Assembly (NCBI GenBank): GCA_910585235.1
Contig: CAJUCM010000001.1
Coordinates: 62,001-126,000 of the forward strand
Length of the DNA: 64,000 nucleotides
Direction: 5' to 3'
From: an uncultured Christensenella sp.
GTDB taxonomy: Bacteria; Bacillota; Clostridia; Christensenellales; Borkfalkiaceae
A model generated the notes under the pieces. The model did not search any database and had not been told where the DNA came from. It saw nothing but the letters and a program-made list of their open reading frames with translations. Of this stretch, positions 57,719 through 64,000 are shown in pieces; position 1 is the stretch's first letter, and each line of letters begins with the position of its first letter. A program made the translations under genes and the position numbers.

Positions 57719-60700
57719 TTACGCTTCCGAATCGTCAGGATCGGAGGGTTGCGCTTCAACGTCTTCCGTTTCGGCGGGCTCTGCCGCTTCTTCCGCGGAA
57801 GCGGGTTCGGGTTCTTTTTCAGCCTCTTCCGCCTTTGCCTGTTCTGCGGCTTCCTTTTCCTTGCGATTCTTTACGAAGGGATTTTCTTCTTCCGCTTCGG
57901 CGGGTTCCGCCTTTTTAGCGGAGGGCTTATAGCGGTTGTCTTTCACCGTCGTTTTCTTTGCCGTCGTTCTTCTGCGTTTTTCCGCAAAGTGGCGGATCGT
58001 GAGCATGACGATCGCAAAGATCAGAACGAATCCCAAGAGCGCGGAGGAGACGATCAAGAGAATGTCGCCCGTCGAAATGGGATCGCTGTCGTCTTCTTCC
58101 TCATCGTCATCGTCCTCTGCGGGCGTGTCGGGCGTGACCGTAACGTCGCTTGCCCCGTAGTCGAGGAAGCGGATATAGGAGGGCGTACCCGTTCTCGAAC
58201 CGTCCGCGTCGTTATATTTGAGATAGATCAGGCTCTCCGAATATGCGCTCTGGTCGTAGGAAGCATAGAGGTTGCCCACCTCGTCCTCATCCTCGTTCAC
58301 GTCGTAGCGGAGATAGTTCACGGAATCGTAGAACGTGAAGGTGTAGTACTGCGCGTACTCTTCGGGCAGATTTCCGTTTTCGCCGAGGTTCATGCCGTCG
58401 TCGTCTTCGAGGTCGGCGACCGCGTCCGCAAGGAGCGTATCGTAGTTGGAGATCGAAGAGGAGGAATAGCGATCAAAGAACACATATCCGCCTGCGGGGA
58501 TCGTGCTGTTGCCGTATCTGTCGCCCGCCCATACTTCGAGGCGGTAGTTCTTTTCTTCGCTGCCCGTGTGAACGTAGAACGTGACGGTGATCCATTGCGA
58601 AGCCTTGGCGCTCGTGTTCTCCACCTCGATAACCGATTCGGGGAAGGATTTTTCGGTGAAGTCGTAGCGCGCGATCTCCTTTCCGCCGTTTTCGTAGAGG
58701 TCTTTCACCTCGGTCGAATAGGAATAAGTTCCGTCGGCGTTTTCGGTGCGGTATGCGTAGTATTTGTTTTCGTGTCCGTAGAACGCAACCGTGGTGTCGT
58801 CGCCGAGTACGAGGTTTCCGTCCTTTTCCTTATAGTTTTTCAGGTTCGCGTAATAGGAGGTATCGTCGGAATCCGTTTTGAGATAGAGTCCGTTCGTCTG
58901 CAACTCGAACGCCGTACCCGTGTTTTTATTGAATCCCTTTTTCGAGGGATCGCTCTTCATGATATTGCCGTTCTCGTCGTACCAGTAAGTGACTTTCGGC
59001 GCGTTGGGCGCAAGCGCGGTGTTGTAGCCCGCACTGCTGAATTCGGAAATGTCGGTCAGATAGACGGTCGCTTTTGCGCCTGCGGAGAGTTTCACGCGGA
59101 GCGAGATCTTCTGATAGGAATTTGCCGAGATCGTCGCGTTGGAAGCGAAATAACCGTAGGAGGGCATGGGATCGGCTGTCGGGTTCATGACGACAAGCGG
59201 TTGCAGCGCCGTTCTGGCGGCATTGTTTTCGTCGCCGAAGAGCTTCGTCCACGCCGCTTCGTCCAGAGATTCTCCCGTAAACGAGCTGAGAATATCGCCG
59301 TAGTTTGCTACGTTTTTGTGGTTCAGAAGTCCCGTTTTAAGACCTGCGGGAGGGGTGTTGGGGGTTCCGTCGGGGGTCATCCAGTCGCTGCCCGCAAGCA
59401 CGCCCTTGAAGTTCTGGGGAGTGCCGAGACCGTGTTCGATGTCCGAAGAAGCCGTTGCGGAATCGAATACCGTCGTATCCTCAACGAATCCCGTCAGGCT
59501 GACTTTTTTCGCTCTGTCGCCCGTGGAGGCGTAGGAGTATTCCGTCTTATTGAGTTTTCTCGTCTCGAAGTTCGCAAACGCCGCATAGCCCTGTCCGTAA
59601 GCGTACTTGTTGGAGGAAGCGATCGAAGTGGGTCCGAGCGAGAATTCAAGGGAGAACTCTTTGGGCGTTTCGTCTTCCGTCGCGTTCTCCACGAAGAAGA
59701 AACACTGCACCCAGCCGTCGTAGATGTCTTTTTTCCCGTCGTTGATGTCGATCGTATCGACCGTCGTGGAGTCGAACGCGGAGATCGTCGTCTTGTTTTC
59801 GCCGTCGACCAAGGTGATGGAAGCGCCCGTGCGCCCCGTGATCACTTCGCTCGTCTTGACGAAGAAGGAGATGAGCAGGCGCTCGTCTTTTGCAAGAGAG
59901 AACGAAGCGTCGGTCAGCTTTGCGGTGTATGCCGCGCCGTTTGTGGAGAGAAGCAACATAATGTTCTGTTCGTCTTTTGCAAACGGAAAATTATCGCTGA
60001 AATCCTTGTTGGCAATGTTTTTCAGATAGCCGTTCGTAGCCTCGTTTTTAATTTCGTTGAACGATTTGACCGCAGTAATGCTGGCTTTGTCGCCGTATTC
60101 GTTTCCGCGGTTGTCGTTGAGGGAAGAATCGATTTTTTCGGAAGTATAGACGGTGTTGCCCGACTTCTCTTCCGTAAGACCGAACGTCGTGGGGCTCAGG
60201 GTGAGTTTGTCGTAGCCTTCGCCCGCATAGAGGTCGATCGCAAACGTGTTGCCGTAGTCCGCTTTGTCCGCGAGATAGGTCGCGTCAAAGAGCTTGTCCT
60301 TCTTTTTGTCGCTGACGTTGCAGGTATATTGTGCAAGATTTTTCGTCGCGTCGTCATATTCGTCGGTGTCGATGATCTCGCAGGAGGCGTCGTCAAAGAG
60401 CGCGTAGCCGTTGACCGCTTCGTATCTGTCGTCCGAGTTGCCCTGACCGAGCCCCAGAACGAGTTTTACGGTCGTCGAAGCGAACGTGCTCGCGCGCACG
60501 TATACCGTGTACTGTTCCCAGCCGTTTTTATAGTCGTCCGCGTCTTTGTCGGCGTTCGTCACTTCGGTGTTGATGTTTTTGATCTGCATTTGGTCGAGCG
60601 TCGTTCCGCCCACCGTCTGCGTAACGCCGATATAGGCGCCCGCCTCGGACTTGACTTCGATCCCGTCGAGTTCGGAGTCTTCCTCTTTTGCGTCCGCATA

Positions 60701-61480
60701 GTAGTGGCGCAGATTCGCCGTCTTGACCCAGACGGAAATTTTTGCGGCGGTTCCCGCTTTCAGCGTGAGCGTGGTGGAGGAGGAATAGCTCTGCGCCGTT
60801 CCCACCGCGCCGTCCGAAGTTCTGCGGTTGTGGATCATGAGAATGCCGCGATCCTCCTGCTGTTTTTCCGCCGTGTCGCCGTGCAGGGTAACAGTCTTGT
60901 TCTCGCCCTCGCCGAGTTCGTCGCGGAGATACTGAACGTCCTCGAAGTCCACGGAGGAAAACGCCTGTTCGTTGAAGAATTTCTTTTCCTCGGAATTGGA
61001 GGAAAGGGCGTCGTAAGCGTCCTCGAACGGATCGTATTCGGAGTTATTGTTGGGGTTGTCGCACTTGTAGAAGAAGAGCAACTTATCGTAAATATTTCCC
61101 TTATCCCAGTTCGTGTAGGCGTCGGTGATCGACTTGAACTCGTATTTCGGGGTCGTTACGGTCTCCCAGTAGTCGAGATCGATGAGTCCCGATTTCGTAT
61201 CCGAAGAGGGGGAACCGGAGGAGAACGACCAGCTCGACGGCGTGTTGAGAACGGCTCTGAGTTCCGATTCCTCCTTCATCATCTCGGAATAGAATTCAAA
61301 GTTGCCGTTTTTGAGAAGTTGCGAGTCCGTAGGCAGTGCGGCGGGCGTCTCTTCTTCCTCGGCGTCGTCCGCGGTTTTGCAGGCGGAAAAAACGCCGAGC
61401 GCAAGCGTTGCCGCCATGGTGAGCGAGATCCCCAGCGCGATCCGTTTTTTCCATTTTCCCGATTCAAATAATTTAGCCAT
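57719..61480 (-). CDS. Large surface lipoprotein with beta-sandwich repeats and a C-terminal membrane anchor
   Basis: This 1253-residue protein has a lipoprotein signal with lipobox VFSAC (Cys34). The extracellular part shows at least three recurring units of the form (hydrophobic)-K-SVWVKT or SFFVKT, GWEQYTVYVRA or GWVQCFFFVEN, then YALFDD or YAAFANF. That is the alternation seen in carbohydrate-binding (CBM4/9, galactose-binding-like) beta-sandwiches. Near the C-terminus come a transmembrane helix (ILLIVSSALLGFVLIFAIVM) and an acidic cytosolic tail of about 110 residues. Having both a lipid anchor and a membrane helix is unusual. AAGGA lies 7-8 bp before the ATG at 61480. Polysaccharide or mucin binding is inferred only. 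Confidence 0.75.
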   Translation of the reverse strand: MAKLFESGKWKKRIALGISLTMAATLALGVFSACKTADDAEEEETPAALPTDSQLLKNGNFEFYSEMMKEESELRAVLNTPSSWSFSSGSPSSDTKSGLIDLDYWETVTTPKYEFKSITDAYTNWDKGNIYDKLLFFYKCDNPNNNSEYDPFEDAYDALSSNSEEKKFFNEQAFSSVDFEDVQYLRDELGEGENKTVTLHGDTAEKQQEDRGILMIHNRRTSDGAVGTAQSYSSSTTLTLKAGTAAKISVWVKTANLRHYYADAKEEDSELDGIEVKSEAGAYIGVTQTVGGTTLDQMQIKNINTEVTNADKDADDYKNGWEQYTVYVRASTFASTTVKLVLGLGQGNSDDRYEAVNGYALFDDASCEIIDTDEYDDATKNLAQYTCNVSDKKKDKLFDATYLADKADYGNTFAIDLYAGEGYDKLTLSPTTFGLTEEKSGNTVYTSEKIDSSLNDNRGNEYGDKASITAVKSFNEIKNEATNGYLKNIANKDFSDNFPFAKDEQNIMLLLSTNGAAYTAKLTDASFSLAKDERLLISFFVKTSEVITGRTGASITLVDGENKTTISAFDSTTVDTIDINDGKKDIYDGWVQCFFFVENATEDETPKEFSLEFSLGPTSIASSNKYAYGQGYAAFANFETRKLNKTEYSYASTGDRAKKVSLTGFVEDTTVFDSATASSDIEHGLGTPQNFKGVLAGSDWMTPDGTPNTPPAGLKTGLLNHKNVANYGDILSSFTGESLDEAAWTKLFGDENNAARTALQPLVVMNPTADPMPSYGYFASNATISANSYQKISLRVKLSAGAKATVYLTDISEFSSAGYNTALAPNAPKVTYWYDENGNIMKSDPSKKGFNKNTGTAFELQTNGLYLKTDSDDTSYYANLKNYKEKDGNLVLGDDTTVAFYGHENKYYAYRTENADGTYSYSTEVKDLYENGGKEIARYDFTEKSFPESVIEVENTSAKASQWITVTFYVHTGSEEKNYRLEVWAGDRYGNSTIPAGGYVFFDRYSSSSISNYDTLLADAVADLEDDDGMNLGENGNLPEEYAQYYTFTFYDSVNYLRYDVNEDEDEVGNLYASYDQSAYSESLIYLKYNDADGSRTGTPSYIRFLDYGASDVTVTPDTPAEDDDDEEEDDSDPISTGDILLIVSSALLGFVLIFAIVMLTIRHFAEKRRRTTAKKTTVKDNRYKPSAKKAEPAEAEEENPFVKNRKEKEAAEQAKAEEAEKEPEPASAEEAAEPAETEDVEAQPSDPDDSEA

Positions 61481-61538
61481 AAATACATCCTTATACGCGC
61501 GTAACATTATAAAGCGCGAAATTTTTCACGATATTCCT

Positions 61539-61567
61539 ATTTTAATATAAAACGCGCTGAAAGACAA
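61539..61567 (-). promoter_or_regulatory. Promoter of the large surface lipoprotein
   Basis: On the minus strand TTGTCT (61567-61562), 17 bp, TAAAAT (61544-61539). Confidence 0.6.
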
Positions 61568-61681
61568 GCATTTCCGTACGTAAATAAATTGTTTTGAGAA
61601 AATTTTTTGTAAAATTTCACAAACTGTTTGCAATCGGAAGCGGGGATCTGTTGTCATCCGGTGATTCGGGAGGGGGAAGAA

Positions 61682-62047
61682 GTGCGTTTTTTGAAACGGA
61701 AAAATTATTATGCGGTCGGCGGAGGAATGCTGACGGGTATGCTGAACGGGCTGTTCGGCGGTGGCGGCGGCATGGTTGCCGTTCCCTATCTCGAACATAT
61801 CGCGGGGTATCCCGCGGTGAACGCGCACGCAACGGCGATCGCCGCCGTACTTCCCGCAACGCTCGTGAGCGCCGCCGTCTATCTCTTTTTCGGGCTTGTG
61901 CCGCTTGCGGTGCTTCTGCCCGTTTCGCTGGGCGTCGCGGCGGGCGGTTTTTTCGGCGCGAAACTGCTCGGAAAGCTCGATCCCCGATATACGAGCCTTG
62001 CCTTTGCCCTGCTCATGCTGGCTGCGGGGGTGAAAATGTTGCTATGA
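61682..62047 (+). CDS. Half-size TauE/SafE permease, first part
   Basis: This 121-residue membrane protein with four predicted helices holds the family motif GGGMLTGMLNGLFGGGGGMVAVP with NAHATAIAA. This is one repeat of the TauE/SafE (sulfite/taurine/organoanion exporter) fold, whose single-chain members are about 250 residues with two such repeats. The GTG at 61682 is preceded by GGGAGGGGG. The partner half starts within its stop codon. Confidence 0.85.
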   Translation: MRFLKRKNYYAVGGGMLTGMLNGLFGGGGGMVAVPYLEHIAGYPAVNAHATAIAAVLPATLVSAAVYLFFGLVPLAVLLPVSLGVAAGGFFGAKLLGKLDPRYTSLAFALLMLAAGVKMLL

Positions 62048-62424
62048 GCTTTGTCATTTTTTTGCTCTGCGGGGTTGTGGGCGGCGTTTTAGGCGGCATG
62101 GGTATGGGCGGCGGTACGCTTCTCATTCCCCTTCTCAATCTCTGCGGGGTTGCGCAGAGCGCCGCGCAGGGGGTGAATCTTCTCTCGTTTCTGCCCATGT
62201 CCGCGCTTGCGCTCACGGTCCATGCAAAGAACGGACTTCTGAAAAAAGAGGGACTTGCGTTTCTGACCGTGCCCGCCCTTCTTTTTTCGGCGCTTGCGTC
62301 CGTTGCGGCGGCATATCTGCCCGAAGTCGCGCTCTCGAAAGGGTTCGGACTTTTTCTGGTGACCCTCTCCGTTTTTCAGTTCGTTTCCGCGTTCCGTATG
62401 CAAAAAACAATTAAAAAATTTTGA
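62044..62424 (+). CDS. Half-size TauE/SafE permease, second part
   Basis: This 126-residue membrane protein is the second repeat of the fold: GVVGGVLGGMGMGGGTLLIPLL and AAQGVNLLSFLPMSA. It overlaps the first half by 4 nt (ATGA). The pair probably forms a heterodimeric transporter for an anion such as a sulfonate or sulfite; the substrate is inferred only from the family. It is not a broken gene, since each half begins with its own N-terminal helix and the coupling is clean. Confidence 0.85.
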   Translation: MSFVIFLLCGVVGGVLGGMGMGGGTLLIPLLNLCGVAQSAAQGVNLLSFLPMSALALTVHAKNGLLKKEGLAFLTVPALLFSALASVAAAYLPEVALSKGFGLFLVTLSVFQFVSAFRMQKTIKKF

Positions 62425-62453
62425 AAAAAGAGCGTATTTTTTCAAAAAGGGTA

Positions 62454-62482
62454 TAGACAAACCGTCAAACCTATGCTACAAT
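62454..62482 (+). promoter_or_regulatory. Promoter of the Ppx/GppA gene
   Basis: TAGACA (62454-62459), 17 bp with TGC before the -10, TACAAT (62477-62482). A GCAGGC/GCCTGC hairpin (62517-62542) lies in the leader. Confidence 0.6.
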
Positions 62483-62555
62483 AATGTTTATAATCGGGGG
62501 TAAAGTGATATTTGGGCAGGCGCAACAGGTAAATGCCTGCAAAGGACGGTGGGTT

Positions 62556-64000
62556 ATGGAAAAAATCGGCATCATCGATTTGGGCTCCAATTCTGCGCGC
62601 CTTGTGATCGTAAAGCTCTTTGACGAGCACTTTATGGTCGAGGACGAAATGAAGGAGAGCGTCCGTCTCGGTCAGGATATGGACCGCGACGGTTTTTTGA
62701 AACCCCAGCGTATTGCGGAAACGATCAAAACTCTGAAAATGTTCAGGCGTATGTGCGACGCGAAAGGCGTTACGCGCATGATCGCCGTTGCGACGGCGGC
62801 GGTTCGCCGCGCCAAAAATCAGCGCTCTTTCCTCGACGAGATCCAGGCGACCTGCGGGATCAAGGTGAGCGTTCTCTCCGAAGAGGACGAGGCGACGCTC
62901 GTCTATCGCGGCGTCATCAACTCCATGGATATTCCCAAGGGCATTATCCTCGAAATCGGCGGGGGAAGCACGAAGATCGTGTATTATAACCGCCGCACCA
63001 TTCTCAACCATGTGACCCTCGGCTTCGGCGCGGTCACGCTGACCGATCTTTTCAAGGACGACGGCAACACCCGCAACCAGACGGAGCGGATCGAAGAGTT
63101 CTTCACCGAACAGTTCAAAAAGATCGACTGGCTCAGCGAGATCGATCCCGAAACGCAGATGATCGGCGTGGGCGGTTCTTTCCGCAATCTCTATAAGATC
63201 AACCGCGTCGTCAAAAAGTATCCGCTTTCGAGCCTGCATAACTATCAGTTCATGACGGAGGATTTCAACGCGGAGTACGAAATGGTACGCGAGCTGGACG
63301 TGGAAAAGCGCAAGCGTATCCGCGGTCTTTCGCCCGCCCGCGCGGACATCATGCCCGCCGCGCTCGCGATCATAAGAGCGTTTACGAAGTATCTGAATAT
63401 CGAATCGTTCACGATCAGCGGAAGCGGACTGAGAGAGGGCATTATGTTCAATCAGGCGGTCCCCATGACCTTGGAACGCCCCATCACCGACGTGATGAGC
63501 TATTCGCTGAATACGCTCGTCAAATACTACGACTGCGACCAGAAGCACGCGGAACAGACGGTCCGTCTTTCGATCCAGCTCTTCAAACAGCTTCGGGTGC
63601 TTCATAAATTCCCGCGCGTGTATCTGAAAATTCTCAAAATCGCGGCGAGCCTTGTAGAGTGCGGTCACCGCGTCCGCTATTACAACAACGCGCAGCATGC
63701 GCGCTATATGATCATGAATTCCTGTATCTACGGCGCGACGCACCGCGAGATCGTGCTTGCGGCGTTCGTTGCGGGCTGTTATAAAAAAGAGGACATCAAC
63801 GCGGCGGAATGGGCGAGGTACCGCGACATCGTCGCGGAAGAGGATCTTGAAGTCGTCAAAAAACTCGGCGTGCTTTTAAGGATCGCAGAGTGCCTCGACA
63901 GGAGCGGGCTGGGCGTTGTTACGGGGATCAATTGCGACGTTCTGGGCGATTCCGTCATCATGAAGACGGAGCTTGCGGGCGACGCCGCGCTGGAAATCCA
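62556..64000 (+). CDS. Ppx/GppA-family phosphatase, 3' end outside window
   Basis: This is an exopolyphosphatase or (p)ppGpp-type phosphatase of the ASKHA fold. The visible 481 residues begin MEKIGIIDLGSNSARLVIVK and include VATAAVRRAKNQRSF, LSEEDEATLVYRG and ILEIGGGSTKI with VGGSFRNL. An HD-like C-terminal domain starts at about residue 310 (TLVKYYDCDQKHAEQTVRLS). Such two-domain proteins run to about 500 residues, so only a little is missing. Substrate preference between polyphosphate and pppGpp cannot be told from sequence. Confidence 0.92.
   Translation, partial: MEKIGIIDLGSNSARLVIVKLFDEHFMVEDEMKESVRLGQDMDRDGFLKPQRIAETIKTLKMFRRMCDAKGVTRMIAVATAAVRRAKNQRSFLDEIQATCGIKVSVLSEEDEATLVYRGVINSMDIPKGIILEIGGGSTKIVYYNRRTILNHVTLGFGAVTLTDLFKDDGNTRNQTERIEEFFTEQFKKIDWLSEIDPETQMIGVGGSFRNLYKINRVVKKYPLSSLHNYQFMTEDFNAEYEMVRELDVEKRKRIRGLSPARADIMPAALAIIRAFTKYLNIESFTISGSGLREGIMFNQAVPMTLERPITDVMSYSLNTLVKYYDCDQKHAEQTVRLSIQLFKQLRVLHKFPRVYLKILKIAASLVECGHRVRYYNNAQHARYMIMNSCIYGATHREIVLAAFVAGCYKKEDINAAEWARYRDIVAEEDLEVVKKLGVLLRIAECLDRSGLGVVTGINCDVLGDSVIMKTELAGDAALEI

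Noticed and set aside
57749..61471. 1240-codon open frame on the plus strand opposite the large surface protein
   Set aside because: A mirror of the coding bias of the real gene: the minus-strand protein has a signal peptide, repeats and a membrane helix, while the plus-strand translation is Arg/Val-rich with no domain. The same applies to the long antisense frames opposite ppdK, gyrB, gyrA and the dxs region.
62483..62555. Riboswitch-like leader before the Ppx/GppA gene
   Set aside because: Only one simple GCAGGC hairpin is visible; conserved elements of c-di-GMP or other known riboswitches were not found.
1..64000. tRNA or rRNA genes and CRISPR arrays
   Set aside because: No cloverleaf with a conserved T-arm, no rRNA stretch and no regularly spaced direct repeats were noticed on reading both strands; a covariance-model scan would be decisive.

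Overview
The window looks like one continuous chromosomal contig from a Gram-positive, low-rank-unassigned member of the Clostridia (Bacillota), probably an uncultured gut-type lineage. The grounds are the gene set (GTP-dependent pckG and ppdK for PEP/pyruvate metabolism, spoVT, a SpoVB-like flippase next to mazG, a DUF3794-LysM protein of the SipL type, veg near ispE), strong AGGAGG-type ribosome binding sites and TTGACA/TATAAT promoters. The core genes are moderately GC-rich. Two accessory segments, about 10.5-13.1 kb and 18.5-23.1 kb, are visibly AT-rich. No tRNA, rRNA, CRISPR array, transposase or integrase was seen.

Layout. 0-5 kb: the 5' part of an SRAP (YedK/HMCES) gene, a surface lipoprotein with InlB-type repeats whose promoters contain poly-G runs, pckG, then two small XRE-regulated divergent switches. 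One controls a pair of cysteine-rich mini-proteins and the other an apparent small RNA. 5-10.5 kb: a DeoR regulator and the cysS operon with a short alanyl-tRNA synthetase and an acetyltransferase. 10.6-13.1 kb: an AT-rich restriction island with an HTH-Dam methylase, a DpnD-like protein, a DpnI endonuclease with all active-site residues, and the stump of a second methyltransferase. 13.3-18.4 kb: rplM-rpsI, a second copy of the cysteine-rich pair, a YcxB-like protein and ppdK. 18.4-23.1 kb: an AT-rich island flanked by copies of the 3' end of ppdK, carrying an AAA/DUF4143 ATPase, a RecQ helicase fused to a phosphoribosyltransferase domain, and a DprA-like protein.

23-33.6 kb: a membrane protein, then one long operon (tcdA, ttcA-like, GH3 glycosidase, YjdF-like membrane protein, MFS permease, Sfp-type PPTase) and dxs-nadA. 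33.6-40.3 kb: a P-type ATPase on the minus strand and serS-exonuclease-rRNA methyltransferase. 40.3-49.5 kb: an XRE gene, spoVT with a sigma-G-like promoter, the flippase, mazG, dus, and gyrBA behind a striking alternating pyrimidine-purine tract. 49.5-57.7 kb: a third XRE switch, veg, the SipL-like gene, a three-gene detoxification-type operon, ispE, and assorted regulators. 57.7-64 kb: a 1253-residue doubly anchored surface protein, a TauE/SafE permease split into two genes, and the start of a Ppx/GppA phosphatase.

The most notable candidates are: the RecQ-PRTase/DprA pair inside ppdK-end repeats, which resembles a helicase-fused relative of ShosTA; the co-residence of a Dam-type methylase with the methyl-dependent nuclease DpnI; the shared operator architecture of three XRE switches, one of which drives a C-rich-loop small RNA; and the duplicated cysteine-rich gene pair.
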